Positions 8,580 to 17,386 of a stretch of 64,000 nucleotides of DNA are shown here, piece by piece (position 1 is the first letter of the stretch; each line of letters starts with the position of its first letter). The translations under genes were made by a program, and so were the position numbers. The stretch spans positions 248,001 through 312,000 of the forward strand of contig NZ_KQ948461.1 of NCBI RefSeq assembly GCF_001514115.1, given 5' to 3'. The notes beneath the pieces were generated by a model, which did not search any database, was not told the DNA's origin, and worked only from the letters and a program-made list of their open reading frames with translations. The stretch comes from Streptomyces olivochromogenes (GTDB lineage: Bacteria; Actinomycetota; Actinomycetes; Streptomycetales; Streptomycetaceae).

Positions 8580-10352
8580 TCAGCGCGAGGTGAGTTTCCA
8601 CAGATGGTCGGCGGTGCCGTTGTCGTCCCACTGGAGGACCTGGGCGCCGGATGAGGTGCTCATGTCGGTGACGCCGAGCAGGAGGCCGCTGTTGTAGTTG
8701 GCGATCTTGTAGTAGCCGTTGTCGGCGGGGATCGGTTGCCAGAGGTGGTCGGCGGTGCCGTTGTCGCCCCAGATCAGGGCCGTACCTCCGGCGGCGGTGC
8801 TCATGCCGTTGACGCCGAGCAGCAGACCACTGGCCTGGTTCACGATCTTGTAGAGGCCCGCACCCGCCGACACGAGCGTCCAGTTCTGGTCGGTGCCGGT
8901 GGTCGAGGTGGCCTGGACGACGGCGGTGCCCTGTGCGGTGCCCGCGCTCTGTGTGTCCAGCGCGAGCCCGCTGTTCTTGTTGGTGATCTGATAGCGCCCG
9001 GCGAGCGAGGCGGACGTCCCGCTGGGCGTGACGACCAGGTGGTAGCCGTCTGACGCGTTCATCGCGACGGGGACGGTGATGGAGCCGTTGCTGACCGGAC
9101 AGTCGCTCTCGGAGATGGTGTACGGGGCGGAGACGGCCGTGGTGCGGCCCTTGGACGGGGTGTACTCCAGCTTGACGTGGACCGTGCCGCCGAAGGCGGA
9201 CAGGGAGCCGAGTCCGTTGACGGTGACGGCCGTCGAACCGGTGCCTCCGCCGAAGACCACGCTGATCTGCCGGCCGTCGCCGGTGAGCGAGGCGGCGCCG
9301 TCGATGCCGGTCTGCGCCGGGGGAGTGGTGGTGAGCATGGTCCCGGACATGTCGCCGTACCACTTGTAGAGCCAGTAGGAGCCGTTGGGCGATCCGCCGG
9401 TGTCGGTGAGGGTGTCGCCCAGGGTTCCGTAGTGGTTCCAGAAGGCGAGTTCCGCGTCGTGGACGCCCGCCCGCTCGAACTTGGCGACGTAGGCGACGAG
9501 GGCGCCGGGTATCCCCATCTCGCTGGGTGTCGCGTACTCCTCGATGGAGATCGGCCGCGGGCTGATGCCGAGGCCGCTCTCCAGGGAGCGGTAGGCGGAG
9601 ACGTGCGCGGCGATGTCCTTGCTGCCCTGGAGCTCGTGCCAGGCGATGACGTCCGGGACGGTGCCACTGGCCTTGGCGTCGGTGAGGAACTGGCTCATCC
9701 AGCTCTGGTTCCACGCCGAGTGGCTGGGGCCCTGGATAGGAGTGGCGGCGTCCTTGGCGCGTACCTCCTTGTAGGTGCGTGCCCAACCCGCGTCGAAGGC
9801 ACCGGCGTTGGCGGTGTCCCAGGTCCAGTCGGGCTCGTTCCACAGCTCGTACGCGCTGATGTTCCCGGCGCCGGAGGACTTGACCGAGGCGACCTGGGTG
9901 TCGACGGCGGACAACCAGTCGTTCCAGCTCACCCACTTGTAGGGGAAGTCGGGGTACCAGTCGGGCATCCGGATGACGACCTTCGCACCGGCCCTCGCGG
10001 CCTTGGGGGCGACGACCAGGGAGTCTCCGGCGGGGCTTGGCTCACCGTTGGGCAGCTGATGGCCGCCGGGTGCCATCTGGACGAAGGTGTTCGGCTTCAG
10101 CGGCTGGACGAGGCTGTCGGCCGGGGTGCTCGCGTCCGCGAGGCCGTAGAGGCTGCCCGTGGCGACATGGGTGACGGACCGCAGGGTCTGGGCGGCGTTC
10201 ACGACCAGGGTCGTGGACGCGGTGGGGGCCGCCTGGGCAGGCGTGCCGGTGAGGGCGGTCGCGGCGGCGGCCAGGGCCGTCGCCAGGACGGCGGCGGCCG
10301 TGCGGTCGAACGGCCTTCTGGGCGTGCGTGGTCGAGATCTGGCAACAGGCAT
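8580..10352 (-). CDS. Secreted clan-A glycoside hydrolase with C-terminal ricin-type (CBM13-like) lectin
   Basis: 590 residues. A twin-Arg-rich signal peptide ends near AQAAP (about 42). The catalytic TIM barrel spans roughly 60-330, with a GH39/GH51-like acid/base motif AYELWNEPDW and a probable nucleophile strand SIEEYA. A beta-sandwich region follows (330-440). The C-terminal 150 residues are a ricin-B lectin domain with three repeats (SGLALDTQSAG, SGLLLGVNGMS, SGLLLGVTDMS, each followed by a W-containing strand). It lies beside arabinoside-type transporter genes and GH127, suggesting it starts degradation of a plant arabinose- or xylose-containing polymer. The exact GH family is uncertain. 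Confidence 0.83.
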   Translation of the reverse strand: MPVARSRPRTPRRPFDRTAAAVLATALAAAATALTGTPAQAAPTASTTLVVNAAQTLRSVTHVATGSLYGLADASTPADSLVQPLKPNTFVQMAPGGHQLPNGEPSPAGDSLVVAPKAARAGAKVVIRMPDWYPDFPYKWVSWNDWLSAVDTQVASVKSSGAGNISAYELWNEPDWTWDTANAGAFDAGWARTYKEVRAKDAATPIQGPSHSAWNQSWMSQFLTDAKASGTVPDVIAWHELQGSKDIAAHVSAYRSLESGLGISPRPISIEEYATPSEMGIPGALVAYVAKFERAGVHDAELAFWNHYGTLGDTLTDTGGSPNGSYWLYKWYGDMSGTMLTTTPPAQTGIDGAASLTGDGRQISVVFGGGTGSTAVTVNGLGSLSAFGGTVHVKLEYTPSKGRTTAVSAPYTISESDCPVSNGSITVPVAMNASDGYHLVVTPSGTSASLAGRYQITNKNSGLALDTQSAGTAQGTAVVQATSTTGTDQNWTLVSAGAGLYKIVNQASGLLLGVNGMSTAAGGTALIWGDNGTADHLWQPIPADNGYYKIANYNSGLLLGVTDMSTSSGAQVLQWDDNGTADHLWKLTSR

Positions 10353-10374
10353 GGGTGGCGGCTCTCCTGACGGA

Positions 10375-10438
10375 TGAGGAGGTGGATGGGCGGCTGACGT
10401 CCCGGTTGAGGAGGTGGATGGGCGGCTGACGTCCCGGT
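10375..10438. repeat. Perfect tandem duplication, 2 x 32 bp
   Basis: Copies 10375-10406 and 10407-10438 are identical; each contains GGAGGTGGATGGGCGGCTGA. The second copy ends in the first base of the permease stop codon. The array fills most of the permease-glycosidase gap and adds a spare GGAGG. Confidence 0.95.
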
Positions 10439-11259
10439 CAGTCCTTGACCGCGCCCGCGGTGACCCCGGCGGCCACGTACCGCTGCGCGAGGACGAGCAG
10501 GACGGCGGCGGGTACGGACGCGACGACGGCGGTGGCCATGATCGCGTTCCATTCCTGGTTGTTGTTGCCGATGTAGCGGTAGATGCCGAGGGTGATCGGG
10601 CGAAGGTCGCCGCCGCCGTCGAGGGTGTTGGCGAAGACGAAGTCGGACCAGGCCCACAGGAAGCTGAACAGCGAGACGGTGACCACGGCGTTGCGGCTCA
10701 CCGGTAGGACGACGGACCAGAAGGTGCGCCAGCTACCCGCCCCGTCGATGCGCGCGGCGGCGGTGAGCTCGTCGGGGATGCCCGACATGAACGCCGTGAA
10801 GATCATGACGCCGAAGGGCACGGCGATGGTGGAGTCCGCGATGATCAGGCCCCACCAGGAGTTCAGCAGACCGAGGTTGAGGAAGACCCCGTAGAACCCC
10901 ATCGCCATGACGATGCCGGGGATCATCTGGGCGACGAGGAGGGCGAGGCCCAAGATGCCGCCGCCGCGGGGGCGGAGTTTCGCCAGTGAGTAGCCGGCCG
11001 GTGCGGCGAGGACGAGGGTGGCGGCGACCGTGCCGAGGCCGATCAGCAGACTGGTGCCGAGGTAGGGCATCTGGTCGTGCAGCACGGCCCGGTAGCCCTC
11101 GAACGTGGGGTGCAGCGGGAACAGGTCGGGCGGGGACTTGCGCATGTCCTGCTGCGGGGTGAGGGACACGTTCAGCATCCAGTACACCGGGAACAGCATG
11201 ATCCCGGTCAGCAGGAGTCCGACGGCGGTGTGACGGCGGGAACTCGCGGGGGACTTCAC
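10438..11259 (-). CDS. Carbohydrate ABC transporter permease, MalG type
   Basis: 273 residues, six transmembrane segments. The cytoplasmic coupling motif ELTAAARIDGAGSWRTFWSV, near residue 190, corresponds to EAAxxDGA and docks to the ATPase. The GTG start overlaps the stop of the MalF-type gene (GTGA, 11256-11259), so the two are co-translated. Such Streptomyces operons lack an ATPase and usually rely on a shared ATPase such as MsiK encoded elsewhere. The substrate is inferred from the flanking GH127 and glycosidase genes to be an arabino-oligosaccharide. Confidence 0.93.
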   Translation of the reverse strand: MKSPASSRRHTAVGLLLTGIMLFPVYWMLNVSLTPQQDMRKSPPDLFPLHPTFEGYRAVLHDQMPYLGTSLLIGLGTVAATLVLAAPAGYSLAKLRPRGGGILGLALLVAQMIPGIVMAMGFYGVFLNLGLLNSWWGLIIADSTIAVPFGVMIFTAFMSGIPDELTAAARIDGAGSWRTFWSVVLPVSRNAVVTVSLFSFLWAWSDFVFANTLDGGGDLRPITLGIYRYIGNNNQEWNAIMATAVVASVPAAVLLVLAQRYVAAGVTAGAVKD

Positions 11260-12233
11260 GCTTCCTGCCTCCTCTGGACGCGGATGTACAGCAGGCCGAA
11301 GACGAGGGCGATGAGGATGAGGATGTTGCCGACGGCGGCGCCGGGGCCGAAGTGCGGGAGCAGGGTGCCGAACGCGAGCTGGTACGACCAGGTCGCCAGC
11401 GTCGACGAGGAGTCGCCGGGACCCCCCTTGGTCATGATCCAGATCAGGTCGAACACCTTGAGCGTGTAGACCAGTCCGAGCAGCAGCGTGATCGCGGAGA
11501 CCGGCCGCAGCAGGGGAAAGGTGATGCGCCGGAACTGCTGCCGGCCGCTCGCGCCGTCCAGCGAGGCGGCCTCGTACAGCTCCCCGGGGATGTTCTGCAG
11601 ACCGCTGTAGAGGATGACGAGGTTGAAGGGGATGCCGATCCAGACGTTGGCGATGACGACCGAGGCGAGCGCCCAGTGCGGCGAGGTCAGCCAGTCGACG
11701 GGCGGGACGCCGACGAGGTGGAGGGCGTAATTGACCACGCCCGACTCGCTGTTCAGCATCCAGGACCAGGTCGACGCCGACACGATCAGCGGCAGCAGCC
11801 ACGGGATGAGGAACAGCGCCCGCAGGGTGGTGGAGAGACGGAAATGCCGGTTGAAGAAGACCGCGAGCGCCAGCCCGGCCGCGTACTGGAGCGCGATCGA
11901 CACGAAGGTGAACACCATCGTGTTGCGCAGCGCGGGCCCGAAGGTCGGGTCGTTCAGGACCTGGGAGAAGTTGTCCCAGCCCGAGAACGGCGCGTCGCCC
12001 GCCACGAACGAGCGGACCGTGTAGTCACGCAGACTCAGGTCGAGGTTGCGGTAGAGCGGATAGAGATAGAAGGCGGCGAGGTAGGCCACGAGCGGGGCGA
12101 GGAAGCCCAGCGCGGTCAGCCGGTCCCTGCCGCGCCGACGTCGTGGCGGCACGTCACACCGGTCGGCGCCGCCCGCCGCTCCGGACACGGCCGGGGACCG
12201 GTGGGGACGGCGGTCGACTCGGGCGATGGTCAT
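11256..12233 (-). CDS. Carbohydrate ABC transporter permease, MalF type
   Basis: 325 residues with an Arg-rich cytoplasmic N-terminus of about 40 residues and six membrane segments. The coupling helix GELYEAASLDGASGRQQFRR (near 225) matches EAAxxDGA. It pairs with the overlapping MalG-type gene to form the channel and follows the binding-protein gene after an 81-base gap. That gap has no gene, only a short GC-rich stem (GCGGC/GCCGC). Confidence 0.94.
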   Translation of the reverse strand: MTIARVDRRPHRSPAVSGAAGGADRCDVPPRRRRGRDRLTALGFLAPLVAYLAAFYLYPLYRNLDLSLRDYTVRSFVAGDAPFSGWDNFSQVLNDPTFGPALRNTMVFTFVSIALQYAAGLALAVFFNRHFRLSTTLRALFLIPWLLPLIVSASTWSWMLNSESGVVNYALHLVGVPPVDWLTSPHWALASVVIANVWIGIPFNLVILYSGLQNIPGELYEAASLDGASGRQQFRRITFPLLRPVSAITLLLGLVYTLKVFDLIWIMTKGGPGDSSSTLATWSYQLAFGTLLPHFGPGAAVGNILILIALVFGLLYIRVQRRQEA

Positions 12234-12314
12234 GCGAACTCCTGGATGCGGGTGGCGATGTCCGGGACGCGGCCTGCGGTGCCGCGCTGTCAGCCCTCGT
12301 TCTGGCCGGCCGCG

Positions 12315-13565
12315 TCAGCCCTTGCTCTTGCCGGCGGCCGTCTGCGCGGCGTCGAGAGCTGCCTCGGGGCTCTTGCCACCGGACAGGGCCGCCTGTACGG
12401 CCGTCCACATCGGCTGCGAGATGGTGGGGTACTTCGTGCCGAGACCACCGCTGGTACGGCCACGCGCGGCGGCCACGGCCTCCACCCACGGCTTGAGCTT
12501 CGGGTTCGCCTCGACCTGCTGGGCCTGGACCGCCGCGGTGGGCGCGACGTACGTCAGGGCGGTGTCGCTGGCCAGCAGGCTCTCCGAGCTGGTCAGACAG
12601 GTGACGATCTTCTTGCTGACGTCGTAGCGCGCGGTGTCCTGCTGCACGGGTACGGTGACGAACTCGCCGCCGGTCGGCACCGGCGCCGAACCGCCGTTCC
12701 GCCCGGGGATGCTGACGACCCCGTACGGGAATCCGGCCTTCTCGGCGTTGGCGAGCTGCCAGGTGCCGTTCTCGCCGAAGGCGTAGTCGCCGGTGGCGAA
12801 CTCCTGCCAGCTGGTGGTCTGGGTGTTGTTCAGGACGTCCTTGGGCGCGAGCCCCTCGTCGACCCACTGCTTCCACAGCGACAGCGCGGCCGCGCTCTTC
12901 GGCGAGTCGAGGTGGGTGAGGTCGCCGCCCGCGCCCCAGAACCACGGCAGGAACTGGAAGCTGCCCTCCTCCGTGCCGATCGCCGAGAAGGTGATGCCCT
13001 TCTTCCCGGCCGACTTGACCTTCTTCAGGGCGGCCGTGAGCGACGCCCAGTCCTTGATGGAGGCCGGGTCGACGTGGGCGGCGGTCAGGATCTTCTTGTT
13101 GTAGTAGAGGGCGAGCGTGTTCGCGCCGATCGGTACACCGTAGGAGGCGCCGTCGATGGTGCCCGCGCCGATGATGTTCTTCTGGATCGCGGACGTGTCC
13201 AGACCGAGGTCGTTCGTCTTGTTGAGGATCCCCGCCTCGACCAGTGTGGAGACGACCGGGTTGTCCACGAGCATCACGTCGGGCGCGTTGCCCTGCTGGG
13301 CGGCCAGCAGCGCCTTGTTGCCCAGGTCGGTGGTGTCGTAGCCGGTGCGCTTGATCTTGACGCCCGCCGAGGTACCGCACTGGGCGACGCGTTTGCCCCA
13401 GTTCGAGGAGGCGTCGAACTGCGGGTACGGGTCCCAGAAGGTGTACGTCGCCGACTTGCCGGTGGAGTCGGAGGAACCCGAACCGCCGCCCCCGCAGGCC
13501 GTGACGGAGGCGAGGGTGCCGACGGCGACACAGGCGGCGAGGAGAGTTCTGCGGGTGTTTCGCAT
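12315..13565 (-). CDS. Sugar-binding lipoprotein of ABC transporter (family 1 extracellular solute-binding protein)
   Basis: 416 residues. The signal ends in lipobox SVTAC followed by a Gly/Ser spacer. The mature protein has the two-lobe fold of MalE-type binding proteins (GNAPDVMLVDNPVVSTLVEA; YGVPIGANTLALYYNKKIL; SFQFLPWFWGAGGDL; FATGDYAFGENGTWQL), with many Trp/Tyr residues for sugar stacking. The ATG at 13565 is chosen because the signal peptide begins there; the open frame continues upstream only through the 8-bp repeat array. It is the first gene of the transporter operon. Confidence 0.93.
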   Translation of the reverse strand: MRNTRRTLLAACVAVGTLASVTACGGGGSGSSDSTGKSATYTFWDPYPQFDASSNWGKRVAQCGTSAGVKIKRTGYDTTDLGNKALLAAQQGNAPDVMLVDNPVVSTLVEAGILNKTNDLGLDTSAIQKNIIGAGTIDGASYGVPIGANTLALYYNKKILTAAHVDPASIKDWASLTAALKKVKSAGKKGITFSAIGTEEGSFQFLPWFWGAGGDLTHLDSPKSAAALSLWKQWVDEGLAPKDVLNNTQTTSWQEFATGDYAFGENGTWQLANAEKAGFPYGVVSIPGRNGGSAPVPTGGEFVTVPVQQDTARYDVSKKIVTCLTSSESLLASDTALTYVAPTAAVQAQQVEANPKLKPWVEAVAAARGRTSGGLGTKYPTISQPMWTAVQAALSGGKSPEAALDAAQTAAGKSKG

Positions 13566-13600
13566 TGCGGTGACCTCGTTGTCATGAGTGGTCGTGCGGG

Positions 13601-13664
13601 GTGACGGGGTGACGGGGTGACGGGGTGACGCGGTGACGCGGTGACGCGGTGACGGCGTGACGGG
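13601..13664. repeat. Octamer tandem array, 8 x 8 bp
   Basis: Eight consecutive copies of GTGACGGG or its variants GTGACGCG and GTGACGGC fill 64 bp between the GH127 gene and the binding-protein gene, about 35 bases upstream of the latter's start. The array lies where its leader or promoter should be, so copy number might affect expression. Confidence 0.95.
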
Positions 13665-13713
13665 TGTGCGCGGATGCAGGGAGGAGGGAGAGGGCCGTGG
13701 AGGTCGGCCGGCG

Positions 13714-15735
13714 TCAGGAGGTGGGCAGCCAGACGCGCATGCTGCCGTCCTGCCGGTTGGCCCAGGCGTAGTAGGGGATCGCGGTGAGCTCGACGGACTC
13801 GCCCGAGGGTGCGACGGCCGGGCCCGCGTCGGCGGACCGGTAGGGCCACCAGCCGGTGTCCGGGACCGCGCGGCGACGGCCCGTGGCGACGACGGTGGTG
13901 ACACCGCCGAGCAGATCGGGCCGCTGCCGCACGGCGAGCGGCCGCGCGGTGTCGATGACGACGTCGTCCAGACCGCCCCCGGGATGGTCCACCTGCTCCA
14001 GGCAGTACACGAGCGGGCCCCGCTCGATGGCCACACAGCCGCGGACCGCGTCGACCCGCGGGTCGGCCGCGGTGAGGCGGGGCTCCAGGCCGAGTTCGAC
14101 GACCACCTGGTCGCCCGGCGCCCAGGTGCGCTCCAGGCGCAGCCAGCCGTCGGTGACGGGGGCGTCGGTCTGGTCGTACGTCCGGTCGCCGCATCGCACG
14201 CGGTACTCGTGGCACCACTGCGGGATGCGCAGGGACAGCGTCCAGGGCCGCTCCCACGGAGTCTCCTCGATGGTCAGGGACACCGCGCCGTGCCAGGGGT
14301 AGTCGGTCTCGGCGGACACGGTGACGGGCGTGCCGTCGAGGTCACCGCGGTAGCGGCCGGTGACGTACTGATGGATCTGCAGGCCCTGCCCCTCGGCGTC
14401 GGTCGAGGACAGGTAGTGCTGGAGTCCGGCCAGCAGCCGCATCACGTTCGGGGGGCAGCAGGCGCAGCGGAACCAGCGGGTACGGCGGGCCGACTGGTCG
14501 CCACCGGGGTCCGTGTGACCGTCACGGACCTGGAGCGGATTGACGTACAGCCAGCTTTCGCCGTCCAGCGAGACACCGGCGAGGAATCCGTTGTAGAGGG
14601 TGCGCTCGATCAGGTCGCTGTAGCGGGCCTCGCCGGTGAGCAGAGCCATGCGCCAGCTCCACTGGATCGAGGCGATGGCGGCGCAGGTCTCGCAGTAGGC
14701 GCGTTCGTTGGGCAGCTCGAACGGGTCACCGAAGTCCTCCTCGTCGTGGTGCGCCCCGAGACCACCGGTCAGATGGGTCTTGGCCGTGGTCATCGCCCGC
14801 CACAACCGCTCGGCGGCGGAGCGCAGTTCGGCGTCGCCCGTCTCGGTGGCCACGTCCGTCGCACCGGCCAGCAGATACAACTGGCGCACGGCGTGCCCCT
14901 CGACGGTGACCGCCTCGCGCAACGGCACGCGGTCCTGGCAGTACGCCTCGCCGCCGAGCAGGCCGTGGCCGTATCGGTCGACGAAGTAGCCGGCGAGATC
15001 CAGATAGCGTCGCTCGCCGGTCTCCCGGTACAGCTCGACCAGGGCGGTCTCCACCTCCGGATGGCCGTCGACGCCGTCGATCGGCCTGCCGCTGCCGGGA
15101 AGGCCGAAGACGGAGTCGAGGTGGTCGGCGAACCGTCGTGCCACGACGAGGAGTTCGTCGCGACCGGTCGCACGGTGATGGGCCACCGCCGCCTGGATCA
15201 GATGGCCCGCGCAGTACAACTCGTGTCCCCAGCGCAGGTCCTGGTAGCGCTCACCGTTCTTGCGGACCTGGAACCAGGTGTTGAGGTAGCCGTCGGACTG
15301 CTGGGCGTCGGCGACCAGGGCGATGATCCGCTCGACTTCGGCGGCGAGTTCACGCGGGCCGGGGCTGTTCTCCTCGCCGTCGGCCGGCGGCCCGCTGCGG
15401 GCGAGCTGCCAGGAGGCGGCTTCCAGCCACTTGTAGACGTCGGTGTCGACGAAGGGGTATCCGCCCTGGAACTCGCCCTGGGCCGTGCCGGCCGCCAGGC
15501 GCAGGTTGTGCAGGTTTCCCGCGGACTCCAGGAGAGCGGGGCCCTGCGGGATCGAGGTGTGCGCGTTGACCTCGCGGCGGGCGTGCCAGAAGCCGGTACG
15601 CACCTCCGCGGCTGCGGGGCGCAGCGCGGCGGGGGCGTCCGGGCCGAGCCGGACCGGGCCCACGGGGGCAGCGCCCTGTTCGGTGGAAGCCGAGACGTCG
15701 GTGGGGGAGGGCAGGGCGGAGTCTGTGCGGGGCAT
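13714..15735 (-). CDS. GH127 beta-L-arabinofuranosidase
   Basis: 673 residues, cytoplasmic (no signal). The sequence follows the GH127 pattern: FWHARREVNAHTSIPQG near the N-terminus; GYPFVDTDVYKWLEAASWQL; GHELYCAGHLIQAAVAHHRA; GGLGAHHDEEDFG; and the zinc/nucleophile region ETCAAIASIQWSWRM plus CACCPPNVMRLLAGL, whose cysteines match the family's Cys-ligated zinc site. It would release L-arabinose from oligosaccharides brought in by the adjacent transporter. It is divergent from the LacI regulator. The CCTCTC..GGAG leader precedes the ATG at 15735, which sets the start. Confidence 0.92.
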   Translation of the reverse strand: MPRTDSALPSPTDVSASTEQGAAPVGPVRLGPDAPAALRPAAAEVRTGFWHARREVNAHTSIPQGPALLESAGNLHNLRLAAGTAQGEFQGGYPFVDTDVYKWLEAASWQLARSGPPADGEENSPGPRELAAEVERIIALVADAQQSDGYLNTWFQVRKNGERYQDLRWGHELYCAGHLIQAAVAHHRATGRDELLVVARRFADHLDSVFGLPGSGRPIDGVDGHPEVETALVELYRETGERRYLDLAGYFVDRYGHGLLGGEAYCQDRVPLREAVTVEGHAVRQLYLLAGATDVATETGDAELRSAAERLWRAMTTAKTHLTGGLGAHHDEEDFGDPFELPNERAYCETCAAIASIQWSWRMALLTGEARYSDLIERTLYNGFLAGVSLDGESWLYVNPLQVRDGHTDPGGDQSARRTRWFRCACCPPNVMRLLAGLQHYLSSTDAEGQGLQIHQYVTGRYRGDLDGTPVTVSAETDYPWHGAVSLTIEETPWERPWTLSLRIPQWCHEYRVRCGDRTYDQTDAPVTDGWLRLERTWAPGDQVVVELGLEPRLTAADPRVDAVRGCVAIERGPLVYCLEQVDHPGGGLDDVVIDTARPLAVRQRPDLLGGVTTVVATGRRRAVPDTGWWPYRSADAGPAVAPSGESVELTAIPYYAWANRQDGSMRVWLPTS

Positions 15736-15800
15736 GGTTCTCCGAGAGAGGGGTGGAGGCGGGAGGGGCCGGGCTGCGGGGCAGGGCGCGACGGCCCCCG

Positions 15801-15839
15801 TGCTCAAGAGGCGGGAGGTTCTCGGAACTCGTTTGAGCA
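15801..15839. promoter_or_regulatory. Candidate LacI-type half-sites between GH127 and lacI genes
   Basis: TGCTCAA (15801-15807) and TTGAGCA (15833-15839) form an inverted pair in the 253-bp divergent region; the second lies in GTTTGAGCAAC (GTT-N5-AAC). This is where an autoregulated LacI repressor should bind, but there is no clean CG-centred palindrome, so this is a weak call. Confidence 0.3.
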
Positions 15840-15988
15840 ACCGTTTTTCCTGCCGAGAAGTAGAGGGCAGCGGGGTAGTCGGGTCAAGAGTCGCGGCAAG
15901 AGATTTTCCTGTTGCCCAGTGGCTGGCACTCACCCCCGGGAGGCTGCGACGATGGTCGGGTCATTGCCGCCCAGGAAAAGGTTTGCTC

Positions 15989-17008
15989 GTGACCGTTGCT
16001 CCAGGTTCCCGCTCCGCCGGCCCGGCGAAGCTCGCCGACGTCGCCGCCCTCGCGGGCGTCAGTGTGGGTACGGCGTCGAAGGCGCTGAACGGCGGCGGGC
16101 GGATGCGTCCCGAAACCCGTCAGCGGGTCCTTGACGCCGTCGACGCACTCGGGTTCCGGCCCAACCAGCACGCGCAGAGCCTGCACACCGGGCGGAGCTG
16201 GACCGTCGGGCTGATGACGACCGACGGCATCGGCCGCTTCAGCACTCCCGTACTGCTCGGCGCCGAGGACGCGCTCGGAGCCGGCAAGATCTCCGTCCTG
16301 CTGTGCGACACCCGCGGCGACGCGATCCGGGAACAGCACCACCTGCGCAACCTGATGGACCGCCGGGTGGACGGCATCATCGTCACCGGCCGCCGTACGG
16401 ACCCCCGTCCGCCCCTGGACGGCATCGAGGCCGTCCCCATCGTCTACGCGCTCTCACCGTCGACCGACCCGGCCGACACCTCCGTGGTCTCCGACGACCG
16501 GGGCGGGGCCGTGCTGGCCGTCGAGCACCTGCTGGCCGCGGGCCGCACGCGCATCGCTCACATCACCGGCCCGGAACACCACGCGGCCGCCCGCGACCGG
16601 GCCCGGCACGCGGTCGAGCATCTGGGGCGGGCCTCCCTCGGACTCTCGACGGGACGGGTGCACCACGGGGAGTGGAGCGAGGCGTGGGGGCGCCGCGCCG
16701 CCGACGCGGTCCTGCGTACGGCACCGGACACGGACGGCTTCTTCTGCGGCAACGACCAGATCGCCCGGGGCGTGGCGGACGCGCTGCGCGAGCGGGGCGT
16801 CGACGTGCCCGGTGACATCGCGGTCGTCGGCTACGACAACTGGGACACCATGGCCCTGGCCAGCAGGCCGCCCCTCACGACGATCGACATGGACCTCACC
16901 GAGATCGGCCGGATCGCCGCCCTGCGACTCCTCGAGGCCATCGACGCCGACCCGGCACCGGGGGTGCACACCGTCCCGTGCCGACTGATCGTCCGCGAGT
17001 CCAGCTGA
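15989..17008 (+). CDS. LacI-family transcriptional regulator of the arabinoside cluster
   Basis: 339 residues. The N-terminal HTH reads AKLADVAALAGVSVGTASKA (residues about 10-30), followed by the hinge helix ETRQRVLDAVDALGFRPNQH and a periplasmic-binding-protein-like sensor domain (DGFFCGNDQIARGVADAL; VGYDNWDTMALASRPPLTTI). The GTG at 15989 has AGGAAAAGG eight bases upstream; the TTG two codons earlier is too close to it. Divergent orientation implies local repression relieved by an arabinose-type sugar. Confidence 0.92.
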   Translation: MTVAPGSRSAGPAKLADVAALAGVSVGTASKALNGGGRMRPETRQRVLDAVDALGFRPNQHAQSLHTGRSWTVGLMTTDGIGRFSTPVLLGAEDALGAGKISVLLCDTRGDAIREQHHLRNLMDRRVDGIIVTGRRTDPRPPLDGIEAVPIVYALSPSTDPADTSVVSDDRGGAVLAVEHLLAAGRTRIAHITGPEHHAAARDRARHAVEHLGRASLGLSTGRVHHGEWSEAWGRRAADAVLRTAPDTDGFFCGNDQIARGVADALRERGVDVPGDIAVVGYDNWDTMALASRPPLTTIDMDLTEIGRIAALRLLEAIDADPAPGVHTVPCRLIVRESS

Positions 17009-17009
17009 A

Positions 17010-17041
17010 GCGATCCGAATTCCAGGCGATCCGAATTCCAG
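17010..17041. repeat. Tandem duplication, 2 x 16 bp
   Basis: GCGATCCGAATTCCAG occurs twice back to back, starting one base after the lacI stop codon. Confidence 0.9.
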
Positions 17042-17056
17042 GGTGTTGGGGGGACG

Positions 17057-17386
17057 GTGGAGGAACCGGAGTTCAGCGTCGTGCTGACCGGGATCGGCGG
17101 CCGGAGGATGGACGTCGTCCAGGCGGTTCGGTCGATCACCGGTCTGAGCGCGTGGCGGAGCGCGCGGCTGCTGGAATCCATCCCGGTCGTGGTCGTCGAG
17201 GACACATGGTTCGGGGCGGCCGTGGACGCTGTGGGACGTCTGACGGCGGTCGGCGCCGACGCGAGCCTGCTGTGCGGGTGGTGCGAGCGCGCGACAGTCC
17301 CCGGGACGGGGCCGGTGGACTCGGGACCGTGCGCGTCCCCCTTTTGGTCTTCGGCGGACTGCCCGGCCGGCCGTCCCAGGCGCTGA
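17057..17386 (+). CDS. Stand-alone ribosomal protein L7/L12 C-terminal-domain-like protein
   Basis: 109 residues, GTG start, 48 bases after lacI. Residues about 7-72 match the compact CTD of bL12: FSVVLTGIGGRRMDVVQAVR, then SITGLSAWRSARLLESIPVV, then a helix and AVGRLTAVGADASL. This corresponds to the family's VIKxVREITGLGLKEAK, LVExxP and LxxAGAxV elements. The N-terminal dimerisation domain and hinge of true bL12 are absent, and the C-terminal 35 residues are Pro/Ser/Cys-rich and unlike anything I recognise. It is unlikely to be a ribosome stalk protein. The role is unknown. Confidence 0.65.
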   Translation: MEEPEFSVVLTGIGGRRMDVVQAVRSITGLSAWRSARLLESIPVVVVEDTWFGAAVDAVGRLTAVGADASLLCGWCERATVPGTGPVDSGPCASPFWSSADCPAGRPRR

